A stretch of DNA of 64,000 bases, taken from NCBI RefSeq assembly GCF_021044425.1, contig NZ_JAJNEC010000004.1, forward strand, positions 744,001-808,000. The letters are read 5' to 3'. This document shows positions 52,053-61,269 of the stretch, piece after piece (position 1 is the stretch's first letter; each line of letters opens with the position of its first letter). The stretch comes from Niabella pedocola (GTDB taxonomy: Bacteria > Bacteroidota > Bacteroidia > Chitinophagales > Chitinophagaceae). The notes under the pieces are model-generated. The model was not told the origin of the DNA. It made no database searches and saw nothing but the letters and a program-made list of their open reading frames with translations. A program made the translations under genes and the position numbers.

Positions 52053-52844
52053 TTACCAGCTTGTCCATCCGCCGTCTACCAACAAATTATGACCTGTAAT
52101 AAACGCCGATGCTTCCGAAGCCAGGAATACCACCGGTCCCATAATGTCTGCATCATTTGCAAACCGTCCCAAAGGCGTTAACCGTTTATAATTCCGGGTA
52201 AATTCATTTTCGCCATACACATCATTGACGCCGGGGCCATACCCGCCCGGGCTAAGACAATTGCACCGGATATTGTATTTTCCATAATAGTTCGCCACCC
52301 ATTTTGTAAAGCCAACCATCGCCCATTTATCGTAGGTATAATTGACCGGGCTTGTCATCCCTGTTTCGCCATATACCGGGAAGTTTGGTCCCACAGCGCC
52401 CTGTATCGATCCTACATTGATGATGTTGCCGCTGCCACGCCGGCACATACCGGCCAGTACTTCTTTGGTGATCAGCATCAGCCCGGTGGCATTCACCGCC
52501 TGGGCATTTTCCCATTCGCTTTTACTGGTTTCTTCCAGGTTTTTAAATCCTTCGCGCGAAACGGCGTTATTTACCAGCACATCAATTTTTCCAAACCGTT
52601 CCTGCACCGATTGTACAAAGGCGGTAATGGAGGCCTCGCTTTTCAGGTCCAGTTCATATCCCCAGGCCTTATATCCTTTGGCACTGAGCTCCTCTGCATA
52701 CGCCTCGCATGCCGCACGGTTTCTTGCCGCAATCACCACATCCGCACCGGCGGCTGCCAGGGCCAGCGACATAGGCTTTCCAAATAAACCGGCACCTCCG
52801 GTAATTACTACTACTTTATTTTCCAGACTGAATAATTGTTGCAT
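52053..52844 (-). CDS. SDR-family oxidoreductase A
   Basis: A 263-residue short-chain dehydrogenase. Cofactor motif TGGAGLFG (15-22), NNAV (92-95), catalytic S146 and Y169-xxx-K173 (YTYDK), closing FITGHNLLVDGGWTSW. The Asp/Arg region after strand 2 (AARNRAACE) suggests NADP preference. It is 6 bp after the aldo/keto reductase and 11 bp before the mutarotase. The substrate, probably a hydroxyl of the imported sugar acid, is inferred from context only. Confidence 0.9.
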   Translation of the reverse strand: MQQLFSLENKVVVITGGAGLFGKPMSLALAAAGADVVIAARNRAACEAYAEELSAKGYKAWGYELDLKSEASITAFVQSVQERFGKIDVLVNNAVSREGFKNLEETSKSEWENAQAVNATGLMLITKEVLAGMCRRGSGNIINVGSIQGAVGPNFPVYGETGMTSPVNYTYDKWAMVGFTKWVANYYGKYNIRCNCLSPGGYGPGVNDVYGENEFTRNYKRLTPLGRFANDADIMGPVVFLASEASAFITGHNLLVDGGWTSW

Positions 52845-52850
52845 GTTTTT

Positions 52851-53780
52851 TTATATTTTCCAGGAACGGGGAATTAAAATTGCTTCAGGCACGGTGCTAA
52901 AATAAGCGGTTGCCCGTTTCAATACGGCTTCCGGTATGGGGGCGCTATCCAGGAATCCAATATTCTGCATTAACTGTGCTTCATTGTCGGCACCAAACAC
53001 AATACTGGTAATGCCCTTCATATCGCGTACATAGGCAAAGCAAAACTGAGCAACACTCATTCCGGCCTCATCTGCAAATGACCGCAGCGCTTCCAGGTAA
53101 ACCGCGGCCTTTTTTAAATTGCCCTTAAGCTCATCCGGATGCCGGAGCAGTAGTCCTTTTAAAAAAACACTTCTTGCAAAAACAATGGTATGGTTCCGCG
53201 ATAATTGTTCCCATACCGGATCTTCCTGCAGCCGCTGATCAAATATGTTAACGGGGATCTGCAGTACACGAACGGATGAAAGCGCTGCAAACCGTTTGAG
53301 CTCTGTAAGATTATCGGCCGATATCCCCCCGTAGGCGATCAGGCCGTCCTGCTCCAGGCTCCTTAGTACCTCCGGGATCACGGCACAAACGGCATCCAGG
53401 TCGTAATCAGAAACCATATGAAACAGGCAAACCGGAAGCCGGCTGATGTTCAACACCTGCAGCGATTCTTTTACACTTTGATAGGCCTGCTCCATGGCCA
53501 GCGTCTTATCATTCACCGCTTCCTTTGTGATCTTAAACTTGCTGATCACCGCTACCCGTTCATCCGAAGTAATATTTGCCAGCAGGGCTTCGGCCCTGCC
53601 ATATTCCCTTGCGGTGTCAAAAGCCGTGATGCCTTCCTCTATAGCCCGCGCAATCAGCCCGGTTCCTGCCTGCACATCGGGTTGCTGTTGCCCCTCAAAC
53701 ACTCCGTAACTGATCCCCAGCCCCACGGTACCGAGGGTTAATGCCGGAATTGTATAAGCACCTAAATTTGTTGTTTTCAT
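52851..53780 (-). CDS. Aldo/keto reductase
   Basis: A 309-residue NAD(P)-linked reductase. The catalytic tetrad is visible as D55 and Y60 (AFDTAREYG), K81 (AVISKFK) and H121 (VCLFHMVSDYD). The N terminus IPALTLGTVGLG and the EEGITAFDTAREYG block are typical of the D-threo-aldose / fucose dehydrogenase side of the family. It ends 6 bp before SDR A and starts 3 bp after the SMP-30 gene, so translation is probably coupled. Confidence 0.9.
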   Translation of the reverse strand: MKTTNLGAYTIPALTLGTVGLGISYGVFEGQQQPDVQAGTGLIARAIEEGITAFDTAREYGRAEALLANITSDERVAVISKFKITKEAVNDKTLAMEQAYQSVKESLQVLNISRLPVCLFHMVSDYDLDAVCAVIPEVLRSLEQDGLIAYGGISADNLTELKRFAALSSVRVLQIPVNIFDQRLQEDPVWEQLSRNHTIVFARSVFLKGLLLRHPDELKGNLKKAAVYLEALRSFADEAGMSVAQFCFAYVRDMKGITSIVFGADNEAQLMQNIGFLDSAPIPEAVLKRATAYFSTVPEAILIPRSWKI

Positions 53781-53783
53781 TTT

Positions 53784-54608
53784 TTATGTTTGAATGATCC
53801 GCACATATCCCGGTCCGGGTTCTGCTTGTCCGCCCGTGATCAATACCCGGTCATTGTTTAAAAAAACATTGCTCGTAAGCAATATATCCGTATCCATTTT
53901 TTCCTGGTGAGATCCTCCGGGATCGATCTTCCAGATACAAGACATGCCGTAATGCGCCACCCATAAATTGCCATAACTGTCCAATGCCAGGCCGTCCGGC
54001 AAATTGGCGGTTTCCTGTAAAGACGGATGTTGCGGCAGGTTACAAAACACATCTGCTGCTCCTGTATGCTGTTGCAGGTTGATCATCACAATGCGGTTTT
54101 GATAACTTTCTGCAATATAAAGCCGGCGCCGCTTATGATCCAGTACAATTCCATTGGGATAATCCAGTTGTTCCGCAATGAGCCGTGCGCTTCCGGAACG
54201 GTCTACATGAACCACAACGCCGGTATGCCGTACAGAATCCGTGAAAAAAAAGCCTCCGTTCCCATCACTTACCAGGTCGTTCGGGCAAGTTATATTGTAA
54301 TGACCTACCCTGCCGGCAATCGCCGCAGCCCGGAAGCGTCCGTGTTGATCAAACCGCTTTACGCAGGCCTCAACGCTGTCGCAGATCAGGTGATCGCCGT
54401 TGGCTGCAATCATTTGTCCGTTCGGACAGGAAGAGCGCGCCCACTCATCCACGGTCCCGTCCTTACCGATGCGCAAAATCTGTCCGCCCTGAAGATTGGT
54501 CACATACAGATTGCCTCCCGCATCTGCAACCGGCCCCTCTGTATAAAAAGGCAATTGCAAACACTGGGTATCACCCTTAAATTCCTGGAACCGTATATTA
54601 TGCTTCAT
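53784..54608 (-). CDS. SMP-30/gluconolactonase-family protein
   Basis: A 274-residue propeller lactonase starting MKHNIRFQEFKGDT at 54608, overlapping the M81 gene end by 11 bp. Metal ligands are seen in YTEGPVADAGG (Glu), TCPNDLVSDGNGG (Asn) and NLPDGLALDSYGNLWVAHYG (Asp). The family opens sugar lactones to acids; in this operon it would follow an oxidation by one of the dehydrogenases. No signal peptide is seen, so it is cytoplasmic. Confidence 0.88.
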   Translation of the reverse strand: MKHNIRFQEFKGDTQCLQLPFYTEGPVADAGGNLYVTNLQGGQILRIGKDGTVDEWARSSCPNGQMIAANGDHLICDSVEACVKRFDQHGRFRAAAIAGRVGHYNITCPNDLVSDGNGGFFFTDSVRHTGVVVHVDRSGSARLIAEQLDYPNGIVLDHKRRRLYIAESYQNRIVMINLQQHTGAADVFCNLPQHPSLQETANLPDGLALDSYGNLWVAHYGMSCIWKIDPGGSHQEKMDTDILLTSNVFLNNDRVLITGGQAEPGPGYVRIIQT

Positions 54609-56076
54609 TGCGAATCGTTTCAAAGGGATACAACGGCTTCCTTCTGTTTTTAAATGGATAGGCGGTCATATCCGCGCCGGTTTCCCCGGGTGTGTGCACC
54701 TGGATCATTACCGGGCAAATATCTTTGTATGCTGCCATGGGCGCATTCACCCCTTTTGCAATGATCCAATCCAGTTTTCCCGGTTCAATTCCCAAACTGG
54801 TAAGCTGCCGGCTGCTGAAAGGTGGTACTCTTAACGATGTTACCACGATTATATTCCCCATTTCGGTTTGCAGCAATGCAACCTTCCCCATATCGTACTG
54901 CACCTGTCCGCCATGCCGGGGATCCGGCTCGGTAAATGCTCCATCCCTGAAACCAAGCAACCGCACGTTATAGGGTGCGTCCCTGTTATGTTCATCCAGT
55001 TCTCTAAACGAAATAGTAAACACTTCCCCGGTTCGGAATTTCGAAATAAAGGCTACGGTCTGCCGGCTGCTGATGCACACGCAGGCTCTATCCTTTCCGG
55101 CAGCCTCAAGCAGATCCAACAGGAACATACTGCATCCACGGGCACCCCCGCCTACATTATCACCCATATCCAGCAACAGCACCGGCTTCTGAAGCCCGGG
55201 CGCCTGTGGCAGTACCTGTTGCAGGGTTACCCGCTCTCCGCAAAAAGACGGAAGCCGGTTCAGGAAGCAGGCTTCCAGCCTGGGGATCCACGGCCTGGTG
55301 TTGATGTGCGCATCACTGATCACCATCACTGCGCTACCCATTTCATATACATCCGCGTATGGGAAGCCCAGGATTATACTTACACCAACCGCGCCCATAT
55401 CCCCGGCTATTTTTTGCACCGCCCGGTACAAAGAGCGGCAGGGCTCTTTACCGGTGTGTTGCTGTTCAATGCTGATCTGCAGCGGCAGCTGCAACAGCTC
55501 CTGTTTTATGCGCCTGTTGGTAAAAAGAAGGTCCTGGAGCAGGGCGGCTGCTTTTTTACCCGTTTCGCGCTGATCCAGGTGCGGATTGGTAGCATAGGCA
55601 AACAGTGCATCCGTTACCTGCGCCATCCGTGGGCTTACATTTGCATGCGGATCCAGGGTACCTACAACAGGAACTGCATCACCTACCATTTCCCTTATCC
55701 GTTGCAGCCAGTCCCCATCCATATCCGGATAGCCTTCCGCCACGGCCGCTCCGTGCGGTGTTACCAGCACCCCATCCAAAGGAAGTGCCGCCTCCAGTAA
55801 TGCAGCAAGCTCATCCTTTAACCGTTCGTAGGTTTCTTTTCCGATAACACCGCCCGGGGTAGCCTCGGCGTATAAGAGCGGCACCAGTTCTACCCGCTCC
55901 GGATCCAGCGCAGCGATCAATCCGCCAATTTCATGATGGGCATCCTGATACTGCAACGGGATCTCGTTGCCCCGCAGCAGGTGGCCCTTTTCAAAATCGA
56001 TATAGGTGGTGGGTCGTTTACTAAATGTATTCGACTCATGATAGATTCCTGCCAGTGCTACGCGTTTTTTCATCAT
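54598..56076 (-). CDS. M81-family (MlrC-like) metallopeptidase
   Basis: A 492-residue protein of the MlrC family, known for a zinc enzyme of microcystin breakdown and otherwise of unknown substrates. Seen: MMKKRVALAGIYHESNTFSKRPTTY, LVTPHGAAVAEGYPDMDGDWL, VVGTLDPHANVSPRM with His/Asp metal candidates, and the C-terminal half with DMGDNVGGGARGCSMFLLDLL. Complete. It abuts RidA (no gap). In a sugar-acid operon it may cleave an amide on an N-acylated intermediate (inference). Confidence 0.87.
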   Translation of the reverse strand: MMKKRVALAGIYHESNTFSKRPTTYIDFEKGHLLRGNEIPLQYQDAHHEIGGLIAALDPERVELVPLLYAEATPGGVIGKETYERLKDELAALLEAALPLDGVLVTPHGAAVAEGYPDMDGDWLQRIREMVGDAVPVVGTLDPHANVSPRMAQVTDALFAYATNPHLDQRETGKKAAALLQDLLFTNRRIKQELLQLPLQISIEQQHTGKEPCRSLYRAVQKIAGDMGAVGVSIILGFPYADVYEMGSAVMVISDAHINTRPWIPRLEACFLNRLPSFCGERVTLQQVLPQAPGLQKPVLLLDMGDNVGGGARGCSMFLLDLLEAAGKDRACVCISSRQTVAFISKFRTGEVFTISFRELDEHNRDAPYNVRLLGFRDGAFTEPDPRHGGQVQYDMGKVALLQTEMGNIIVVTSLRVPPFSSRQLTSLGIEPGKLDWIIAKGVNAPMAAYKDICPVMIQVHTPGETGADMTAYPFKNRRKPLYPFETIRNEA

Positions 56077-56457
56077 TTATCCATAGTATGCTACGGCGTC
56101 CACTTCAAATTTCAAAACGGTTCCCAAACAACCGATCAGGGTTGTTCTTGCGGGGTATGGTTCGGTAAAATACTCCCGGTATATTTCGTTGAACCGTGCG
56201 AGGTCTTTCTGATCGCCTACATAGTTACGTACCTGCACAACCTTTTCCATCGTAAGGCCGGCCCCTTCTACAACGCGTCGCAGGTTTTCAAACGAGCGCC
56301 GGCATTCTTCTTCAAAGCTTCCGGCAATGATCGTTCCTTCAAGATCTACTGAGGCTTGTCCGGAAATGAACAGGAACCCACCGCTTTTAACGGCCGGTGA
56401 AAAGGGTAAATGGCTCCTGGGAACCAGGTCTCCCGATAATACTTCTTTTGCTTGCAT
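56077..56457 (-). CDS. ridA: RidA-family enamine/imine deaminase
   Basis: A 126-residue RidA protein. The key Arg lies in YPARTTLIGC, with FISGQASVDLEG, FENLRRVVEGAGLTMEKVVQVRNYV and LKFEVDAVAYYG matching the family. RidA hydrolyses 2-aminoacrylate-like enamines made by PLP lyases; here it sits 16 bp after a threonine-synthase-like PLP enzyme, which fits that role in the pathway. Confidence 0.93.
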   Translation of the reverse strand: MQAKEVLSGDLVPRSHLPFSPAVKSGGFLFISGQASVDLEGTIIAGSFEEECRRSFENLRRVVEGAGLTMEKVVQVRNYVGDQKDLARFNEIYREYFTEPYPARTTLIGCLGTVLKFEVDAVAYYG

Positions 56458-56473
56458 GGTTGAATGATTCGTA

Positions 56474-57574
56474 TTATTGAATGCTATTTTTTATATGTGC
56501 TATGGAATCGTGATACCGGTCGAAATAATGGCAGGAAGCGGAGGAGAAGATCCGTTGCGCCGAACCCGGATCTTTAAATCCATGGCCCGTAACCAGGCAT
56601 ACCACCCGGTCTGACCTGCGTACCCGCTTTAACCGGAGGGCTTCTTTCAACCCCGCAAGGGCAACGGCTCCGGCCGGTTCACAATAAATACCTTCGTACT
56701 GGGCGAGCTCCCGCTGACATTGATACACATCCGCGTCCTGTACCAGCGCTCCTTTTAAGGTTACGTGTCCGGCGCTTTCTTTTATCCCATTCCCATCCAG
56801 GATATTGGGCACCTGTAAGCCACTCACCGCAGTGCTGCTTTTCTTCAGGGCTTTGATCGCCTGCCGCGGATCTATCAGGGCTCCGGCAATGGTGTTATTG
56901 CCCTCCGGCTGCACGCAGCAAACCGCAGGCATAGTAAACCCGGGATACTGTTCCTTCCAACGCTGAAACCCCTTAACGGTTGCCAGCATCAGCCCGCCAC
57001 CGCCCGCCGGAACAAACACCTGATCAATCGCACCCAGTGTTTCCGCCAGCTCATAGGCGATGGTCTGCACCCCGCACATTCCTAAAGGCGCATATTTATA
57101 AGCGCTGATCTCCACACGGGTATGATATTGCGCTGCCAGCTTTGCCAATGCCTCCATCAGCCCGGCAGTAACGGTTTCCGTAATACCAAAATCCCTAATC
57201 ATGAATAACTGCGCCCCATAGATCCCCATCTGGCTGATCTTGCCGGATGGTGCCCCATCCACGATCGCCAGGAAGCATTGCATCCCTGCGGCCGCTGCAT
57301 AGGCGGCCAAAGCCGCACCGGTATTGCCACTGGAGGTAGCCAGAAAAAATGATGCATCCTGAGCCAGCAAACCCGATACGGCCATCGCCGCAAACCGGTC
57401 CTTATAGGACCCCGTAGGATTTAGCTGCTCCAGTTTAAAATAAAGCTGTTCCATCCCCAGCAGCCGGCCGATACGCCTCGACCGGATCAGGGGTGTATTT
57501 CCTTCGCCCAGGGTCAGTTGTACTTTTTCGTCAATTGCAGGAAGTAATGCACTGTATGTCCAGATACCTTTCAA
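56474..57574 (-). CDS. Threonine synthase/dehydratase-like PLP enzyme (fold type II)
   Basis: A 366-residue PLP enzyme. PLP lysine K58 in NPTGSYKDR, phosphate-binding SSGNTG (81-86) and a PAGGGGLM glycine loop. The sequence TLGEGNTPLIRSRRIGRLLG is typical of threonine synthase, but the neighbourhood (RidA, deacylase, aldolase) fits a catabolic beta-elimination or ammonia-lyase better than threonine biosynthesis. It overlaps SDR B by 4 bp, so the two are coupled. Confidence 0.87.
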   Translation of the reverse strand: MKGIWTYSALLPAIDEKVQLTLGEGNTPLIRSRRIGRLLGMEQLYFKLEQLNPTGSYKDRFAAMAVSGLLAQDASFFLATSSGNTGAALAAYAAAAGMQCFLAIVDGAPSGKISQMGIYGAQLFMIRDFGITETVTAGLMEALAKLAAQYHTRVEISAYKYAPLGMCGVQTIAYELAETLGAIDQVFVPAGGGGLMLATVKGFQRWKEQYPGFTMPAVCCVQPEGNNTIAGALIDPRQAIKALKKSSTAVSGLQVPNILDGNGIKESAGHVTLKGALVQDADVYQCQRELAQYEGIYCEPAGAVALAGLKEALRLKRVRRSDRVVCLVTGHGFKDPGSAQRIFSSASCHYFDRYHDSIAHIKNSIQ

Positions 57575-58395
57575 AATTCGTTTGGTTTTAATTGCTGTTT
57601 TAAGGAATAGGCATTAAAATTTTTTGATAGCCCGCCATCAATCGTCAGCACCGTACCGGTTATAAAAGATGCTTCTTCTGAAGCAAGCCAGCAAACCGCA
57701 TTGGCCATTTCATGCGCCGTTGCCGAACGCTGTAAGGGCGTCCGTTGCTCAACATCGCTGATCAATGCCGTACCGGCATGCTGTTCCGTTTCAGTATTGT
57801 AATCATCATTCAGCGGTGTATGCACATTGCCCGGCCGGATGGCTACCGAACGAAAACCTTTGGGTCCATATAATACCGATAACTCGTAGGTTAAACTTTC
57901 AATAGCTCCCTTACACACGGTATACGCCGGGGCATACCCGCCCGCCAGTTCCGCCATAATACTGGAGATGTTGATGATGACACAGGATTGGTGCAATGCG
58001 ATCAGGCGGCCGGCAGTGATCCGCGAAAGAAATGCAGGAGCGGTAAGATTGATCCGGATGGTCTTCTCCCAATGCTCCAGCGACAGGGTGGCCAATGTTT
58101 CCAAAGAACGCCAGGCAGCATTATTTACCAGCACATCGATCCGGCCCCATTGCGCCAGTGTGTTGTCAACAATCGTCTCCAGGAAGGCTGGTTCCTGCAG
58201 ATCACCGGGAAAAAGCAGACAGGCATCTGTAAACTGCTTTATCACCGATGCCGTAACGTTCAATCCTTCGGCATCAATGTCTACCAGGGCCAATGCAAAC
58301 CCATCCCGGGCAAACCGTTCTGCGGTGGCACGTCCAATGCCTCCTGCAGCACCTGTCAGCAATAGCACTTTACGATCGCTCTTCATTGTTATCAT
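57571..58395 (-). CDS. SDR-family oxidoreductase B
   Basis: A 274-residue short-chain dehydrogenase. Cofactor motif TGAAGGIG (14-21), ALVDIDAEG (acid after strand 2, NAD preference), NNAA (91-94), S144 and Y158-xxx-K162 (YTVCK). Ends ITGTVLTIDGGLSKNF plus a short tail. The start could be ATG 58395 or 58386; either overlaps the deacylase gene. Different from SDR A in cofactor preference, so the two could catalyse opposing redox steps on the same sugar acid. Confidence 0.9.
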   Translation of the reverse strand: MITMKSDRKVLLLTGAAGGIGRATAERFARDGFALALVDIDAEGLNVTASVIKQFTDACLLFPGDLQEPAFLETIVDNTLAQWGRIDVLVNNAAWRSLETLATLSLEHWEKTIRINLTAPAFLSRITAGRLIALHQSCVIINISSIMAELAGGYAPAYTVCKGAIESLTYELSVLYGPKGFRSVAIRPGNVHTPLNDDYNTETEQHAGTALISDVEQRTPLQRSATAHEMANAVCWLASEEASFITGTVLTIDGGLSKNFNAYSLKQQLKPNEF

Positions 58396-59302
58396 GATTT
58401 ATGCTCAGTATTCCACCCAACGAATCGCCCGCTTTCACACGGGGACTTTTGCGTATAAACAGTACCAGGCCGGTACGGTCTGCAACAACCGGGTATTGCC
58501 GGTGCTGCAACGGATCAATAACCGTACCCCACTGCTGACCCGCTGTAACCCGGTTGCCCGTTGCCACATCCGGTAAAAAGATCCCATCAAATTCCGATGC
58601 CATTTTACCTTGTAAAAAACCGCCGTCCGGCTCCGGATCTTCAATGCGGTAGCGAACCTTGCATTGCTTCCGTTTCATTAACCCTGCGGGAATCATTCCC
58701 AATTCCTCCAGCACGCCCAGGCATCCCTCTATATACGTGTTCACGATGGGCATCCCTATTCCATTTCCGCCGCCGTACTCAACATAGATCGCCGGGATTC
58801 CCGCATCCCGCGCCACAGACAATGTTCTTCCGTTAGGACCGGCATCGGTTCCCCAGATCAGCGGAAGATTAAAAGCGGCAGCCATCCTCCGTTGCGTTTC
58901 CAATACAAGAGGATCGGGATGCAACAGGTAACCGGTTAACGGGTATATATCAAAAAGTGCCCCGCCCGTATGCATATCCACCAGGTAATCGCAAGCCAAT
59001 ATCCGTTCAGAGAGCGCAGCCGCCGCAGCTTCAGATGAAGAGCCTGATGCCCTTCCCGGACAGATCCGGGCCAGGTCTAATCCATCAGCTCCGGTTCTTT
59101 GCCCGTTGCCATAGGCCGTTTCATTGGCCACCGTTACAATAGTGACGGTACCCTTCTCTAACCGGCCTTCAAGTATGCGGCACAGCTCCATCGCAGCCAT
59201 CATGGGTTCATACTCATCCCCATGTACCCCTGCTACCAGCAGAAGCTTCGGCCCCTGCTGCACGCCCCCGATGGTTTGTATATTTTTATTTTGCTCCTTC
59301 AT
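58370..59302 (-). CDS. AstE/AspA-type zinc deacylase (succinylglutamate desuccinylase/aspartoacylase family)
   Basis: A 310-residue M14-like amidohydrolase, start MKEQNKNIQTIGG at 59302 (the longer frame runs back into the esterase gene). Zinc ligands H27 and E30 in AGVHGDEYEP and H111 in VDMHTGGALFD. The C-terminal beta domain (FLPDVATGNRVTAGQQWGTVIDP) is typical. Members remove acyl groups from amino compounds, including DoeB in ectoine breakdown. Here it could deacylate the N-acyl group of the imported sugar acid or its fragment. Overlaps the SGNH gene by 17 bp. Confidence 0.88.
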   Translation of the reverse strand: MKEQNKNIQTIGGVQQGPKLLLVAGVHGDEYEPMMAAMELCRILEGRLEKGTVTIVTVANETAYGNGQRTGADGLDLARICPGRASGSSSEAAAAALSERILACDYLVDMHTGGALFDIYPLTGYLLHPDPLVLETQRRMAAAFNLPLIWGTDAGPNGRTLSVARDAGIPAIYVEYGGGNGIGMPIVNTYIEGCLGVLEELGMIPAGLMKRKQCKVRYRIEDPEPDGGFLQGKMASEFDGIFLPDVATGNRVTAGQQWGTVIDPLQHRQYPVVADRTGLVLFIRKSPRVKAGDSLGGILSINHDNNEERS

Positions 59303-60077
59303 AATAGGGCCCTCCGCAGGTTGACGCTGCCGGATCATATATTGAAAATGCTTTAAACAACAGGATCGCAATTTCCTGGTGCCCGAACCCATTTGGATGC
59401 AGGGGATCATTGAGGAGGCGGGCATTTTGCTGCCCCTGGTATTTTTGCTTTAAACCGGTGTCCCATTCCGACCACACATTTATGTATACCAATGAACGGG
59501 ATGCCGCAAGCTCGTCTAATACCGCTATATAATTCTTTAGTGTTGACCGCTCCGGCGCTTTTGTGGCAATGATCCGGTTAGGACTCAGCAAAACCGGGAT
59601 GCCGTTCTGTGTGCGGATGCGATCGATGATCATGGTCATGTTTGCTTTAAAATGCTCCGGGGTGATCTTTTTCTGAAGAGCGGCATCATTGGTACCCAGC
59701 ATCAGCAATACCACCTGTGGCTGGTACTGAAAAATCCGCTGATCAAGGTCCCTGCATAGATCCACACTGGTATTGCCACTGATCGCTGTATTGATGATCA
59801 CATCCCGCGGGCGGCCCAGCTCCCATCGCACCCGTTCCGAAAAAACCTCCGGGTAAGACCGCATGCCATGGGTATGTTTTGCGCCCTGTGTAATACTATC
59901 ACCGGTAAACAGCCACTTAACCGGTTCTTTCCTCTTTAACAAACCGGTGATCCGGCTGAGATCATGGCCATTGTTCTTCAGATCAATACCGGGGGATGGC
60001 AACACCTTATCCCAAAGCCCCGTTATACCGGTAGACACCATGCACAGGTTTCCCAAAAATCTTCTCCGGTTCAGCAT
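59286..60077 (-). CDS. Exported SGNH/GDSL hydrolase, probable O-acetylesterase
   Basis: A 263-residue SGNH hydrolase with a Tat-like signal (NRRRFLGNLCMVSTGITG). Block I FTGDSITQG (Ser61), block II around INTAISGNTS, block III LGTNDA, and the Asp/His pair DPLHPNGFGH. Such enzymes remove O-acetyl groups from sugars, including sialic acids. It lies 3 bp downstream of the sialidase-like gene, supporting de-O-acetylation of the same surface substrate. Confidence 0.88.
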   Translation of the reverse strand: MLNRRRFLGNLCMVSTGITGLWDKVLPSPGIDLKNNGHDLSRITGLLKRKEPVKWLFTGDSITQGAKHTHGMRSYPEVFSERVRWELGRPRDVIINTAISGNTSVDLCRDLDQRIFQYQPQVVLLMLGTNDAALQKKITPEHFKANMTMIIDRIRTQNGIPVLLSPNRIIATKAPERSTLKNYIAVLDELAASRSLVYINVWSEWDTGLKQKYQGQQNARLLNDPLHPNGFGHQEIAILLFKAFSIYDPAASTCGGPYYEGAK

Positions 60078-60080
60078 GCG

Positions 60081-61256
60081 CTACTTTTTATACAATGTTT
60101 TTAAAGATACCCGGCATACATCGGTAACCGATAAATAGGTTTTGGCTTTCTGACTGCCGGCACAGTAGCCAAGCAATATATTGTCCTTATAAAAATGAAT
60201 GGCAATATAACAGTACCAGCCGTCGGGATCTGTTTCCAGGTTGGTGGTCTGTTTCCAGGTTCGGCCTTCGTCGCCTGAAATGGCCATGGTCAGCGGTGTA
60301 CGTTTCCCTTTCAGCTGCGGATCGGTTCCGTCGTTGTTGTTCCAAACGGCTACCAGATCGCCGGTTGACGGGATCCGTTTGATACTTGCCGGTGAAAGCG
60401 GCGATTTGAGGTTATAAGGCGCCGCATTGATCCAGCTGCGGCCCTGATCCTCTGAATAGCTTACATACTGGCTGCCGCCACTGGCACGGATAAACATCAT
60501 GACCCGGCCGCCCTTTAATGCAACCAGCCCGGGCTCCTGTGTAATAACGCCGTCTGGCACGGGCACCTGTTTTCCCTGGGTCCAGCTGCGGCCGTTGTCA
60601 TCTGAATAATAGGCAAAGAGCGCCGCCCTATCCGACCATTTGGGTGTTTCGGGGCTTGTGTGCAACGCCACTGCCATCATCAGCCGCCCGTTATCCAGCT
60701 GAATGACCCGGTCATTGTTCAATACAAAATAGCCTTTCCGGTTGGTGATACAGGGTATGGGATCTGTCCAGGTTTTTGCTTCATCCTTTGAAAAACGCAC
60801 CATGGGAATACAGTCCACAGTGGAATTCTTTTTCAGGTAGAACAATGCGATCTCGCCGTTCTTAAGCCGGAGCAGGGATACCGACATCACATTCATATTC
60901 CCTTCCTGCGCCACGATCTTTACATCATCTGTTGTCCAGGTTTTACCACCATCGGAAGAAAACCGGCCTGCCAGGTAAGCCGGATCATGGTCGCCGCTAC
61001 GCGTTCCGGTATAATGCGAATACACAAATAATATTCGCCCATCCTTCAATGTAATAAAAGCCCCTTCACTGTTGCGCGGGTTATCCGGCCCAGGGCTCAG
61101 CTGCATCACCACGTTCCGCACCGGGGCATTGGTACCGGCGTATTGCTTATGTGCCGCACAGGAACAGATCAGTGCCAGTATACCGGCCATCATTATCCGG
61201 AGCCGCAGTGTTGCAGATACGGACATCAACGCGTTCATTTCAGAAAAAAAAGACAT
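60081..61256 (-). CDS. Sialidase-like (exo-alpha-sialidase family, BNR/Asp-box) lipoprotein
   Basis: A 391-residue lipoprotein (start at 61256 or MSVSATLRLRIMM at 61226; lipobox ALICSC). Five Asp-box repeats are visible: SSDGGKTWT, SKDEAKTWT, SDDNGRSWT, SEDQGRSWI and SGDEGRTWK, the mark of six-bladed sialidase propellers. An N-terminal Arg (DNPRNSEGAFITLKDGR) and later Arg residues could build the Arg triad, but I cannot verify the tyrosine nucleophile by eye, so substrates other than sialic acid are possible. 13 bp after the aldolase gene. Confidence 0.85.
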   Translation of the reverse strand: MSFFSEMNALMSVSATLRLRIMMAGILALICSCAAHKQYAGTNAPVRNVVMQLSPGPDNPRNSEGAFITLKDGRILFVYSHYTGTRSGDHDPAYLAGRFSSDGGKTWTTDDVKIVAQEGNMNVMSVSLLRLKNGEIALFYLKKNSTVDCIPMVRFSKDEAKTWTDPIPCITNRKGYFVLNNDRVIQLDNGRLMMAVALHTSPETPKWSDRAALFAYYSDDNGRSWTQGKQVPVPDGVITQEPGLVALKGGRVMMFIRASGGSQYVSYSEDQGRSWINAAPYNLKSPLSPASIKRIPSTGDLVAVWNNNDGTDPQLKGKRTPLTMAISGDEGRTWKQTTNLETDPDGWYCYIAIHFYKDNILLGYCAGSQKAKTYLSVTDVCRVSLKTLYKK

Positions 61257-61269
61257 CAGTACAATTATT